Of a stretch of 64,000 bases of DNA, positions 24,666-33,266 are shown piece after piece. The stretch is taken from NCBI GenBank assembly GCA_016700175.1, contig CP065003.1:4102001-4166000 (forward strand), written 5' to 3'. Position 1 is the first letter of the stretch. Every line of letters begins with the position of its first letter. Under the pieces are notes generated by a model. The model saw only the letters and a program-made list of their open reading frames with translations, was not told the origin of the DNA and made no database searches. Position numbers and translations under genes: made by a program. Origin of the DNA: Acidobacteriota bacterium. GTDB taxonomy: Bacteria > Acidobacteriota > Blastocatellia > Pyrinomonadales > Pyrinomonadaceae.

Positions 24666-26258
24666 ATGAGCATTCCTGAATTTACAGACATAGTCCCTTC
24701 GAACGACCAGACGGAGGCGCGGCAGAAGCACCTGGAGGAGATCCGCGAGCTCGTCGGTAACGCCTATCCGAACGCATTCAGGCGGTCGCAGATCACTGGC
24801 CGCGACGATTCGATCACCAGGATCGTCACATTCGAGCCCGTAACTGAACTCCTCCCCGAGCTCGCCGAGGGCGAGAGGCCCGAGCAGGAACTGAAGGACT
24901 CGATAAACGAGAAGCTCGCTGAACTGGGAACGGTCCGCGTCGCAGGAAGGCTCGCCACGCCGCCCAGGACGATGGGCAAGGCGGCGTTCGTGCACCTTTC
25001 CGACGGAAAGAACCGCCTTCAGATCTATGTCCGCCGTGACGATGCGAAGGCCGTATCGAACGACACCGGCGAAACCCTCGAGGAAGGGAACACGGGATTC
25101 GAGCTCTTCAAGCTGCTAGACCACGGCGATTTCGTGGGCGTCGAGGGATTCCTGTTCATCACGAACACCGGCGAGCTTTCGGTCCACGTTGAGAAGATCC
25201 AGTTCCTTGCCAAGGCAATGCTGCCGATGCCGGACAAGATGCACGGCATAGAGGACCCGGAGATTAAACAGAGACGACGTTACGCGGACCTGATCGGATC
25301 GAGCCTGCAGGTCGACCACGATGGCCTCACCACCCGCGACGTGTTCGAGCGGCGCGCGAAGATAATCTCGTCGATGCGCCGCTATCTCGAGGACCACGGT
25401 TACATAGAGGTCGAAACGCCGATGCTGACACCGAAGGCGACCGGCGCCGCCGCAAAGCCCTTCGAGACGCATCACAACGCCCTCGACATCACGCTCTACG
25501 CACGTATCGCCCCCGAGCTTTACCTGAAAAGGCTGACCGTAGGCGGGTTCGAAAAGGTCTACGAGCTGAACCGGAACTTCCGCAACGAGGGCATCTCGTA
25601 CAAGCACAATCCCGAGTTCACGATGCTTGAGTTCTACTGCGCGTATATGGAAGTCGGCGGGATGATGGACTTCTGCGAGCAGATGCTGAAGGAGTCGGTC
25701 GAGAACGCGGTCGGCGGGCTGAAGATCACCTACGAAAGCAAGGAGATCGATTTCTCGAGTTTCGAGCGCCTCCCGATGGCGGCCGCGGTAAAGCGGGAGC
25801 TCCCGGACGCCGAGATAACGGAGCAGAACGTCCTCGATCTTTTCGAGGAACACGTTGAACACAAGCTTATCCAGCCCACGTTCATCATCGATTTTCCCAA
25901 ATCGATCTCGCCGCTTTCGAAGGCGTCGCCCGAAAATCCGCTTCTGGCGGAACGATTTGAACTGTTCGTCAACGGGATGGAGGTCGCGAACGGATTCTCC
26001 GAGCTTAACGATCCTTCGGAGCAATACGAGCGCTTCGTACAGCAGATGAAGGAGCGCGAGCGAGGCGACGAAGAGGCTATGGTGCTCGACGAGGACTACA
26101 TCGTGGCATTGAGCTACGGGATGCCGCCCGCGGCGGGGATCGGCATCGGGATCGACCGCCTTGTGATGCTTCTCACCGACAGGCATTCGATCCGCGACGT
26201 CATCCTTTTCCCGCATATGAGGCCCGAGCGCAAGGGCGCAGACGAAGAAGAGGAGTAA
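24666..26258 (+). CDS. lysS: lysyl-tRNA synthetase (class II)
   Basis: A 530-residue class II synthetase. An N-terminal OB-fold anticodon-binding domain (VRVAGRLATPPRTMGKAAFVHL, about residues 78-180) is followed by the catalytic domain: motif 1 around YIEVETPMLTPKATGAAAKPF, motif 2 FRNEGISYKHNPEFTMLEFY, and motif 3 GIGIGIDRLVMLLTD near the end. It charges tRNA-Lys with lysine. The N-terminus carries ~60 extra residues relative to short LysRSs. The start ATG lies 18 bases after a TATAAT box. A VOC gene follows after 7 bases and a DMT transporter after that, so the three may be cotranscribed. Confidence 0.96.
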   Translation: MSIPEFTDIVPSNDQTEARQKHLEEIRELVGNAYPNAFRRSQITGRDDSITRIVTFEPVTELLPELAEGERPEQELKDSINEKLAELGTVRVAGRLATPPRTMGKAAFVHLSDGKNRLQIYVRRDDAKAVSNDTGETLEEGNTGFELFKLLDHGDFVGVEGFLFITNTGELSVHVEKIQFLAKAMLPMPDKMHGIEDPEIKQRRRYADLIGSSLQVDHDGLTTRDVFERRAKIISSMRRYLEDHGYIEVETPMLTPKATGAAAKPFETHHNALDITLYARIAPELYLKRLTVGGFEKVYELNRNFRNEGISYKHNPEFTMLEFYCAYMEVGGMMDFCEQMLKESVENAVGGLKITYESKEIDFSSFERLPMAAAVKRELPDAEITEQNVLDLFEEHVEHKLIQPTFIIDFPKSISPLSKASPENPLLAERFELFVNGMEVANGFSELNDPSEQYERFVQQMKERERGDEEAMVLDEDYIVALSYGMPPAAGIGIGIDRLVMLLTDRHSIRDVILFPHMRPERKGADEEEE

Positions 26259-26265
26259 GAAAGCA

Positions 26266-26691
26266 ATGAAAGCCAGCCTTGACCACATCCACGTCTACGT
26301 TTCCGACCAGTACGAAGCGGCGAGTTGGTACGAAAAGGTTCTCGGGCTGAAGATACTTGAGGATCTTGAGGGCTGGACCGCCGGAGGAGGGCCTCTGACC
26401 ATCTCGGGAGACGGAGGAAGTTCGGGGATCGCGTTGTTCGCGAGGCCTTCCGAGAAGTCCGATAACCAGAGCACTGTCGCGTTCGGCGTTAGCGGAGACG
26501 AGTTCGCGGAATTCATAGGTCGCCTGCCGGAGCTCCGGCTTACGGACCGCCGGGGAGGGCCCGTGTCGGCCGACGACATATCTGACCACGCCAAGTCCTG
26601 GTCCGTCTATTTCAGCGATCCGTACGGCAATCCGATCGAGGTGACGACCTACGACTACGATCTTGTAAAAGAAAAACTCGCACTTTCCTGA
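26266..26691 (+). CDS. VOC-family (glyoxalase/dioxygenase-fold) protein
   Basis: A 141-residue protein with two beta-alpha-beta-beta-beta modules: SLDHIHVYVSDQYEAASWYEKVLGL at the N-terminus, and SWSVYFSDPYGNPIEVTTYDYD at the C-terminus, the usual glyoxalase I / fosfomycin-resistance / extradiol fold. Metal ligands probably include His5 or His7 and the Glu of NPIEVT. The substrate cannot be read from the sequence. GGAG precedes the ATG. It lies 7 bases after lysS and 7 bases before the DMT transporter gene. Confidence 0.85.
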   Translation: MKASLDHIHVYVSDQYEAASWYEKVLGLKILEDLEGWTAGGGPLTISGDGGSSGIALFARPSEKSDNQSTVAFGVSGDEFAEFIGRLPELRLTDRRGGPVSADDISDHAKSWSVYFSDPYGNPIEVTTYDYDLVKEKLALS

Positions 26692-26698
26692 GGCGCGT

Positions 26699-27571
26699 CT
26701 GAAGACCTTCCTTCTAACTTCGGCGGCGCTTGTCTGCTTCGCCTTCAATTCCATACTTTGCCGGCTCGCGCTGGGCGCAGGAACGATCGATGCCGCCGGA
26801 TTCACCCTGATCCGGCTTGTTTCGGCGGCGGCCGTGCTCTCGCTGATCATCCTGCTGACAGCGGGCGGTTCGAAAGGAACAAGAGCCGACAGGTTCCGGC
26901 GGGGAAACTTCTTTTCGGCCTTCTTTCTGTTCGCGTATGCCATCTGCTTTTCATTCGCCTACCTGGGACTCACGACGGCGACCGGCGCGCTGATCCTGTT
27001 CGGCTGCGTACAGGCGACGATGCTGATCTACGGCCTTTTGAGCGGGGAACGGCCGGGCGTGCTCGAATGGATTGGGCTGGCGGTAGCGCTCGCGGGCCTT
27101 GTCTATCTCGTATTTCCCGGACTGGAGTCGCCTCCTTTAGTAAGTTCGCTTTTGATGGCCGCCGCCGGGATCGCGTGGGGATTTTACACACTGCGCGGAA
27201 AGGGAAGCGCGGACCCGGTCGCACAGACGGCGGGGAACTTCCTTCTCGCGGTGCCTTTCGTGCTTCTTGCTTCGATCCCGTTTGCGACCGGGTTCTTCTT
27301 TACCGGGTACGGAGTGTTATGGGCGGTGCTTTCGGGCGCGGTCGCGTCGGGGATCGGATATTCGATCTGGTACGCGGCGCTTCGGGGACACACTTCATCA
27401 AGCGCGGCGATCGTCCAGCTGTCGGTGCCCGTGATCGCGGCCGCCGGCGGGCTGATCCTCCTTAGCGAGGCTTTGACGCCGAGGCTCGTCATCGCGAGCG
27501 CGCTGATACTGGGGGGAATCTGGCTGGCGTTGATCAGAAAAAAGAAAAAACAGGATGGACAGGATATTTAA
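26699..27571 (+). CDS. EamA/DMT-family transporter
   Basis: A 290-residue membrane protein with about ten helices in two EamA repeats. Landmarks are AGFTLIRLVSAAAVLS, AYLGLTTATGALILFGCVQ, GLVYLVFPG, then GVLWAVLSGAVASGIGYSIWYAALRG and VPVIAAAGGLILLSEALT in the second half. Members export or import small metabolites such as amino acids or nucleotide precursors. The reading frame is open from 26669 without an ATG before helix 2. A CTG at 26699, preceded by GAGG, is the best start that keeps helix 1 (FLLTSAALVCFAFNSILCRLAL). GTG at 26834 would delete it. The 3' end overlaps the first copy of the ~122-bp repeat, which supplies the last residues. Confidence 0.8.
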   Translation: MKTFLLTSAALVCFAFNSILCRLALGAGTIDAAGFTLIRLVSAAAVLSLIILLTAGGSKGTRADRFRRGNFFSAFFLFAYAICFSFAYLGLTTATGALILFGCVQATMLIYGLLSGERPGVLEWIGLAVALAGLVYLVFPGLESPPLVSSLLMAAAGIAWGFYTLRGKGSADPVAQTAGNFLLAVPFVLLASIPFATGFFFTGYGVLWAVLSGAVASGIGYSIWYAALRGHTSSSAAIVQLSVPVIAAAGGLILLSEALTPRLVIASALILGGIWLALIRKKKKQDGQDI

Positions 27572-27905
27572 GATGGGCCAGTTGGAAGTCGGTAAGAAAC
27601 GGAGCGCCGCTTGTGATCGGCAAGTGCTCAACCTGTCGATCCTGTTCATCCTGTTTTCTTCTTCCTCTTGATTCAGGATGGACAGGATAAATAGGGTAGG
27701 CACTTGCCGATGGCAAACGACGCTAAGTTCTCTACAGATCAGCAACCGGCCCATCTTAAAAATCTTGTTCATCCTGTTCCCTCTTCCTCTTGATTCAGGA
27801 TGGACAGGATAAATCGGGTGGGCACTTGCCGAACGCAAATGAACCTTAGTTTTCGACACATCGGCAACCGCCCATCCTGATCATCTTGTCCATCCTGTTT
27901 TTTCC
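27551..27905. repeat. three copies of a ~122-bp element, first one inverted inside
   Basis: CAGGATGGACAGGAT occurs at 27551, 27674 and 27796, so the spacing is 122-123 bp. Each unit ends in a TTCATCCTGTT-like end, so single units have inverted-repeat termini. The inner parts of copies 2 and 3 agree in direct orientation (GGCACTTGCCGA, GCAACCG, CCCATC). The inner part of copy 1 is their reverse complement (GATGGGCCAGTTG ... ATCGGCAAGTGC). The first copy overlaps the end of the transporter gene. The array fills the whole gap to the permease gene. It resembles a MITE or REPIN-type element. Confidence 0.8.
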
Positions 27906-27952
27906 CCTGTTTTTCTCCCCCTGATTGAAGGCATCCCGGTGTTCCTCTACAA

Positions 27953-29065
27953 TTGTCGTTTCGCAATATGCTCGAACTGATCCTCGCAAATCTTCGCGTC
28001 CGTCCGTTCAGAACTCTGATCAGCATCGTCGGAGTCGCTCTCGGTGTCGTGCTCGTTCTGCTTTTCACGGGCCTCGCCCGCGGTTTGACCGACGATATGG
28101 CGAAACGCGCCGCGAACTGGAAGGCGGAGATCGTGTTCACAAGGCCCGGATCGACAGGCATCACGAGTTCAAACGCGAACGTCAGCACCCGCTACCAGGA
28201 GCGCCTGCTGGAGATCGAGGGCGTCAAGGCGACCGTTCCCGTGATCCGCTACATATCCGCGAACGCCGACGCGCGCTGGGGGATCGAGCAGATAGACGGA
28301 CTCGAATGGGGCCCGTTCTCGGAAATGAACGGTATAGGGATCGTCGAGGGCCGCGCGCCAGCGGCGAATGACGAGGTCGTCGTCGATGAACGGCATCTTC
28401 GCGACAAGAGACTAACGCTCGGCGGTACAACGGAGGTATTCGGCAAGGATTACAAGATAGTTGGCATTTTTTCCCCGCCATCCGGGTCGAGGATCAAGCT
28501 CACGCTCGACGAGATGCAGAAGAATCTCGAGGCACCGGAGATGTGCACGTATATCCTCGTCAAGATCGACGACGGAGCCGATCCTGCAGACGTGGCGGCA
28601 AGGATCAACGAGGCGCTCCCCGGCAACAAGGTCAATCTGACTCGCGACCTGATCATCGACGCACAAGACCGCGTGCCCGGGCTGAACACATTCCTGCAAG
28701 TGCTTGTCGGGCTCGGGGCGTTCGTCAGCACGATCTTCGTCCTGCTGTCGATGTACACGACGATCACCGAACGCCGCAAGGAGATCGGCATCCTGAAATC
28801 GTTGGGCGCTTCCAAACCTTTTATTATCAGGGTGATTGAAGGCGAGGCCCTTATGATCGGGGTCTTCGGCGTGATCATCGGACTCGCGGTTTCGATCACG
28901 GCATCGCTGGCGATCGAGGCAGCGTGGGAGCTGCCTTTCACGTTCAGCCCTGAATGGATCGCGACGGCCATAGCGATTGCCATCGCCGGAAGCCTTGTCG
29001 GGGCGCTCTACCCGGCCTGGCGTGCGTCGGACATCGACCCTGTCGAGGTAATGGTTAACGAATGA
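27953..29065 (+). CDS. MacB/FtsX-type ABC transporter permease
   Basis: A 370-residue permease (365 if the ATG at 27968 is used; neither start has a good SD). The order is: N-terminal helix (RTLISIVGVALGVVLVLLFTGLA), a large periplasmic MacB-PCD-like domain (about residues 50-240), then three C-terminal helices of the FtsX domain (about 255-365) with ITERRKEIGILKSLGASKPF, the coupling region that contacts the ATPase, and the closing YPAWRASDIDPVEVMVNE. No ATPase or membrane-fusion partner gene is adjacent, so the subunit must pair with a distant one. It could serve lipoprotein or lipid export or mechanotransmission. btaA follows after 89 bases with its own -10 box. Confidence 0.88.
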   Translation: MSFRNMLELILANLRVRPFRTLISIVGVALGVVLVLLFTGLARGLTDDMAKRAANWKAEIVFTRPGSTGITSSNANVSTRYQERLLEIEGVKATVPVIRYISANADARWGIEQIDGLEWGPFSEMNGIGIVEGRAPAANDEVVVDERHLRDKRLTLGGTTEVFGKDYKIVGIFSPPSGSRIKLTLDEMQKNLEAPEMCTYILVKIDDGADPADVAARINEALPGNKVNLTRDLIIDAQDRVPGLNTFLQVLVGLGAFVSTIFVLLSMYTTITERRKEIGILKSLGASKPFIIRVIEGEALMIGVFGVIIGLAVSITASLAIEAAWELPFTFSPEWIATAIAIAIAGSLVGALYPAWRASDIDPVEVMVNE

Positions 29066-29140
29066 CGCGTCAGAATTGCCTCTGTTACATTCCCTTTACC
29101 CCCTCTTCTGCCAGGCACGCACGCTCTGCCATGTTTGCGA

Positions 29141-29146
29141 TATAAT
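29141..29146 (+). promoter_or_regulatory. -10 box directly before btaA
   Basis: A perfect TATAAT at 29141-29146 would start transcription at about 29152-29154. The btaA ATG is at 29155, so the message may be leaderless. No good -35 hexamer is visible. Confidence 0.5.
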
Positions 29147-29154
29147 TCTCGGCT

Positions 29155-30390
29155 ATGACTTCCGCTCAAAGCAGCCGGCTGCTTCGCGACGCCGTGGCCA
29201 GCGAGAACGGCCGCTCCCGCGAGGGCCTTCTTCAGAGGCTTTTTTCAGTCTGGTTCGACGCCTTTGTTTACAACCAGATCTGGGAAGATCCGAGGGTCGA
29301 TCTGAAGGCGCTGGCGCTCGACGGCGATTCGAGGGTTCTGACGATCTCATCCGGCGGATGCAACGCGATGAACTACCTGCTCGCCGGTCCGCGATCTGTA
29401 ACGGCGGTCGATCTCAACCGGCATCACATCGCGCTTCTGAAGCTGAAGATAGCCGCGCTCAGTGTCCTGCCTGACCACGAGGATTTCTTCGCCTTCTTCG
29501 GGAAGGGTTCGGGCGAAAGGAACATTGAGAATTTCGACAAGTTCATCGCGCCGGCCCTGGACGAGGAGACCCGCGAATACTGGGAGGGGACGTACAGGAT
29601 CAAGCGCGGACGCCGGATCGACCTATTCACGGGCCGGGGAATCTACGACCACTCGCGCAACGGGTACTTCCTGAGGTTCTTCCACGCACTATCGAGAAAG
29701 CTCGGCTGCGACCCGGAAGCGGTGCTGAAGGCAAAGAACATCGAGGAGCAGAAAGAGCTTTATGAAAAGCACATTGCCCCGTTCTTCGATTCGAAGCTGA
29801 TCAGGGCGATCGGCAAGATGCCGGTCACGCTGTTCGGGCTGGGCATCCCGCCCCAGCAATATGAAGAACTGAAGAAGGATGTGGAAGGGGAAGGCACCGT
29901 GATCGACATCTACCGCGAGCGAACCGAACGGCTGGCGGCAGGCTTCCCGATCGAAGACAACTATTTCGCCTGGCAGGCGCTTGCGCGAAGATACGACACC
30001 GAGCACGGGACCGCTCTGCCCGAGTATCTGAAGGAAGATAATTACGATAGGCTTCGCTCGATGGCGGACAGGATCTCGGCGAAGGTCGGGTCGGTCACTG
30101 ATGAGATCCGGGACAATCCCGAAGGAGCGTTCAACCGATTCGTTTTTCTCGACGCGCAGGACTGGATGAAGCCGCCGATGATGACCGAATTGTGGGGACT
30201 GATCGCCAAAAGGTCGGAGCCCGGCGCGCGGATCATTTTCCGCACCGCGGGAAGGCATTCTCCGATCGAAGGCGCATTGCCGGCCGATCTGCGAAAGCGG
30301 TTCGAGTATCACGAAGAACTTTCGCGCGAGCTTTTCAAAGAGGACCGCGCATCGATCTACGGCGGTTTTCACCTGTACACTCTCAGATAG
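29155..30390 (+). CDS. btaA: betaine lipid synthase BtaA (SAM:diacylglycerol 3-amino-3-carboxypropyltransferase)
   Basis: A 411-residue DUF3419/BtaA-family enzyme. It moves the 3-amino-3-carboxypropyl group of SAM to diacylglycerol, the first step to the phosphorus-free betaine lipid DGTS. Visible landmarks are VYNQIWEDPRVDLKAL, VLTISSGGCNAMNYLL (a Rossmann SAM-binding loop), VTAVDLNRHHIALLKLK, and RSEPGARIIFRTAGRHSPIE near the end. The neighbour btaB begins 2 bases after the stop, which strongly supports the assignment. Length is as in Rhodobacter BtaA. The gene is preceded by a TATAAT with almost no leader. Membrane association is expected but no helix is visible. Confidence 0.9.
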   Translation: MTSAQSSRLLRDAVASENGRSREGLLQRLFSVWFDAFVYNQIWEDPRVDLKALALDGDSRVLTISSGGCNAMNYLLAGPRSVTAVDLNRHHIALLKLKIAALSVLPDHEDFFAFFGKGSGERNIENFDKFIAPALDEETREYWEGTYRIKRGRRIDLFTGRGIYDHSRNGYFLRFFHALSRKLGCDPEAVLKAKNIEEQKELYEKHIAPFFDSKLIRAIGKMPVTLFGLGIPPQQYEELKKDVEGEGTVIDIYRERTERLAAGFPIEDNYFAWQALARRYDTEHGTALPEYLKEDNYDRLRSMADRISAKVGSVTDEIRDNPEGAFNRFVFLDAQDWMKPPMMTELWGLIAKRSEPGARIIFRTAGRHSPIEGALPADLRKRFEYHEELSRELFKEDRASIYGGFHLYTLR

Positions 30391-30392
30391 AA

Positions 30393-31046
30393 ATGGCTTC
30401 CGACAGCGCCTACACAAAGATGGACCGCATGTACCGCTTCCAGCGGCACTTCTACGACGCCTCGCGGAAGTATTATCTGCTCGGACGCGACCGCCTGATC
30501 TCGGAGATGCGGATCTCCGAAGGCGATCACGTGCTGGAGGTGGGCTGCGGTACCGGAAGAAATCTCGAGATCCTTGCACGGAAGTACCCCGACACAAGAT
30601 TTTACGGGCTGGACGCATCAGGCGAGATGCTTCGGAACGCAGAAAAGAGAAAGGACTCGAAGGCGCTGCGCAATCTTCATCTCGCGCGTGCTCTTGCTGA
30701 CGATTTCTCGCATTCGGAAACCTTCGGCCTGGAGGACCCGTTCGATTCGATCTTCTTTTCCTATTCGATCTCGATGATCCCGACCTGGGAGGACGCGCTG
30801 TCGAACTCCCTGAAGAACCTGCGGGCGGGGCATTCGATGTACATAGTGGACTTCTTCGATCAGCGGTCGATGCCCGTCTGGTTCCGGAAGGCGCTGCAGG
30901 CGTGGCTAAAGAAGTTCCACGTGCAGTACAAGCCGGACCTCATTCCGCACCTCAAGCAGATGGAGCGCAAGGGCGCGGGCTCGCTGAAGGTGACCAGCCT
31001 CTACAAGACCTACTCATTCATCGCGGAGTTCAGGAAGACCCCTTAG
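30393..31046 (+). CDS. btaB: betaine lipid N-methyltransferase BtaB
   Basis: A 217-residue class I methyltransferase. Motif I is VLEVGCGTGRN (residues 47-57), followed by FYGLDASGEML (motif II) and FDSIFFSYSISMIP (post-II). In betaine lipid synthesis it would methylate the amine of the BtaA product three times to give DGTS. The N-terminal MDRMYRFQRHFYDASRKYYLLGRD stretch (residues 10 on) resembles known BtaB and Pmt-like lipid methyltransferases. The start follows the btaA stop by 2 bases. Its last 17 bases overlap the 3' end of the convergent glycosyltransferase gene. Confidence 0.88.
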   Translation: MASDSAYTKMDRMYRFQRHFYDASRKYYLLGRDRLISEMRISEGDHVLEVGCGTGRNLEILARKYPDTRFYGLDASGEMLRNAEKRKDSKALRNLHLARALADDFSHSETFGLEDPFDSIFFSYSISMIPTWEDALSNSLKNLRAGHSMYIVDFFDQRSMPVWFRKALQAWLKKFHVQYKPDLIPHLKQMERKGAGSLKVTSLYKTYSFIAEFRKTP

Positions 31047-32409
31047 GATCTTCTTCCACCAGTTTCGAGAAATCGAATATCTTTGCAGCTTCCGTATCGG
31101 TGAAAAGATCGTTGCGGGTTCTGAAATCCTCCAGCAGGCGGTCGTATGTGGCGATCAGATTGTCTGTAGACTTCTCGCGAGTGTTCTCTTCCGCGGTCTT
31201 CAAAGCCGCCGCGACCTTCTTTTCGCGCAGTTCCGGATCCGACATTATTTCTTCAACGGCATCGGCGAACTGCTCCGCAACCGGATCGCGCAGCCAGGTG
31301 TTGTCGTTCGTCGCATAGAACAAAAGGCCTCCCGCGCTCGGAACTACAACGGGCACACCGGACGCCATTGCTTCGAGCGGCGCGATCCCGAACGGCTCTT
31401 TGGGATTCGGGTGGACGAAGACGTCGGCGTTTGCGTAGAAGCCCGCCAGCGTGTCCTTGTCGAGGTGTCCCAGTAGCCTGATCTTGCCGGGCATTTTCTT
31501 TTCCGCTTCCTTCTTCAGCCAGCCTTCGAGCGGGCCCGCTCCGGCCACAAGCAGGCGGTAATCGCGGTCGCCGCTCTTGGTGAGGATTTTCATCATTTCC
31601 GCGAGCAGCGCGATGTTCTTCTCGGGCGAGATCCTCCCGGCGTACAGCAGCAGTACCGCATTTTCCGGCACGCCGGCGCGGTCCGCCATCTCCTTTCTTG
31701 TTTCGGGAGATCTCCTTTCCGGAGAGAAACGGCCTTTTTCGACCCCGCGCGGGCAGATGTGGATCCTTTCGCGGACCGGGACCATCGGCGATCTGAAGAA
31801 TCTCCAGCAGAAGTTAATGAACCGCCGCCAACGCCTCGGATTGTGCTTTCTGAGCACCGACCTTTCGAATTCCTCCGCCGTGTAAGGCGAATTCGCGATG
31901 TGGAAATCGAAAGAAGGGAAGTTGTAGCAGCCCATCACGAGTCTCGCGAACCACTCGCTGAGCCTTCCGCGCGCGATGAATGACGCGATGTTGTCGTCCA
32001 TACGCTCGCATGAGAAATGCACCAGCATAGGCCGCCCGAGCGACTTGAACATGTTCCGGCTGACCATAGGGCCGAAGATGCTGAGCGTGTACTTGTCCGT
32101 GATCTCGACGATGTCGGGCTTTTCCTTGAGAAGGATCTTGCGGATGATCGAATCGGAGAGCATATACTGCCAGGGCATCATCACGCGGTAGCGCTTGTCG
32201 AACGCGACCGACTTTTTCGCCGGGACGTAGTAGATACGGGCGTATTCGTTGACCTCTTCGACCTCTTCCGTTTCGCCCGGCACGATCAGCCTCATCGGCC
32301 GCTTGTGGCGCGCGGCGGCGGCGAGCAGCGCGTTGTAGGACGTGCTGATCCCACCCGAATCCTTGTGATAGTAGTTCGTGATATGGACAGACTTTGGCGG
32401 ATCTGGCAT
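31030..32409 (-). CDS. GT4-family glycosyltransferase
   Basis: A 459-residue GT-B glycosyltransferase. The N-terminal acceptor domain begins SVHITNYYHKDSGGISTSYNALL, with the Gly-rich loop. The C-terminal donor domain has LLLYAGRISPEKNIALL and PFGIAPLEAMASGVPVVVPSAGG, the ExxxxxGxP-type nucleotide-sugar motif of GT4 enzymes. A basic, Arg-rich insert (RKHNPRRWRRFINFCWRFF, about residues 190-208) could bind membranes. The acceptor is unknown; diacylglycerol or another lipid is a reasonable guess, given btaAB next door. It is the last gene of the leftward cluster, 20 bases below a membrane protein gene, and overlaps btaB tail to tail by 17 bases. Confidence 0.85.
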   Translation of the reverse strand: MPDPPKSVHITNYYHKDSGGISTSYNALLAAAARHKRPMRLIVPGETEEVEEVNEYARIYYVPAKKSVAFDKRYRVMMPWQYMLSDSIIRKILLKEKPDIVEITDKYTLSIFGPMVSRNMFKSLGRPMLVHFSCERMDDNIASFIARGRLSEWFARLVMGCYNFPSFDFHIANSPYTAEEFERSVLRKHNPRRWRRFINFCWRFFRSPMVPVRERIHICPRGVEKGRFSPERRSPETRKEMADRAGVPENAVLLLYAGRISPEKNIALLAEMMKILTKSGDRDYRLLVAGAGPLEGWLKKEAEKKMPGKIRLLGHLDKDTLAGFYANADVFVHPNPKEPFGIAPLEAMASGVPVVVPSAGGLLFYATNDNTWLRDPVAEQFADAVEEIMSDPELREKKVAAALKTAEENTREKSTDNLIATYDRLLEDFRTRNDLFTDTEAAKIFDFSKLVEEDPKGSS

Positions 32410-32429
32410 TGCTGAGCGGATTCAAGCCT

Positions 32430-33266
32430 TCAGGCTTGTTTGAAATAACGGCGATAGACGGAATGGACGACAAAGACGAACACTGTGAATACGAAAAGTA
32501 TCGCCCACGACCCAAGCCCGGTCGCGACCGCCCACGACCATTTGCCCCGGAAGATCCCGAGAAGGCCGCCAACGAGAAGCCCGAACGAAAGGAAGACGCC
32601 GGCGGCGTGGAGGAACTGACCGCGGTCGATGAACTTCAGGATCTGCGAAGGCAGGAACGAGACGAACTGGATGACCAGCCAGGGAACGCTCCTCAGGTCA
32701 GACCAAAGCGACTTTGTGTCCGAACCCGCCCCGACGAGAAGCACTCCGTGCCTCATTATGTAAATGTTGAATGCCGCGGAGATGACCGAGACCAGCACCG
32801 AAACGGCGAAGGCCCGCTCGCGGGCGTTATTGATCGACGGCGCGAATACGTTATGGAAATACTTCTCCTGCGCCCAGTGAGTGAAGAACTCGACCGAATG
32901 GCTGAAAACGGGAAGCGATACGGTGACGATCGCGGTGGCGAGCCAGGCGGGCTTTGCTCGGCGGAACGACTGGACGAGCGATCCGGAAATGCCGGATGTG
33001 AAGAAGCGGAACAGGAGCTCGACGAGGACGGCGGTCATCGTCACAAGCCACGACTCCCTGCTCGCTTTGTAAACAGTGAAATAGAAAGAAGCCCTGAGGA
33101 GCGCTCCCATCAGCGCCGACTTCCAGTTCCAGCGGGTCAGGATCTGGAGCGGATGCTGGATCAGGCTGAGGACGACATCGGCAACGGAAATGTCCTCGTC
33201 GTGAACCGATTCCAGGTTCTCGGCATCCGCGACGGAGCGGTGAATTTCGTGGATCGATGTGCTCAT
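32430..33266 (-). CDS. multi-spanning membrane protein in the glycosyltransferase cluster
   Basis: A 278-residue protein. A polar N-terminus (~60 residues) is followed by roughly six helices, among them LVTMTAVLVELLFRFF, WLATAIVTVSLPVFSH, AFAVSVLVSVISAAFNIYIM, HAAGVFLSFGLLVGGLLGIF and AILFVFTVFVFVVHSVY. The start at 33266 overlaps the stop of the upstream glycosyltransferase (ATGA), so translation is coupled. No family is recognised. Its position between two GT4 genes suggests a role in the same lipid or glycan pathway, for example as a flippase or scaffold; this is inference only. Confidence 0.65.
   Translation of the reverse strand: MSTSIHEIHRSVADAENLESVHDEDISVADVVLSLIQHPLQILTRWNWKSALMGALLRASFYFTVYKASRESWLVTMTAVLVELLFRFFTSGISGSLVQSFRRAKPAWLATAIVTVSLPVFSHSVEFFTHWAQEKYFHNVFAPSINNARERAFAVSVLVSVISAAFNIYIMRHGVLLVGAGSDTKSLWSDLRSVPWLVIQFVSFLPSQILKFIDRGQFLHAAGVFLSFGLLVGGLLGIFRGKWSWAVATGLGSWAILFVFTVFVFVVHSVYRRYFKQA

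Noticed and set aside
27551..27905. CRISPR array
   Set aside because: Units are ~122 bp, only three, one with an inverted core, with no short identical repeats, unique spacers or cas genes.
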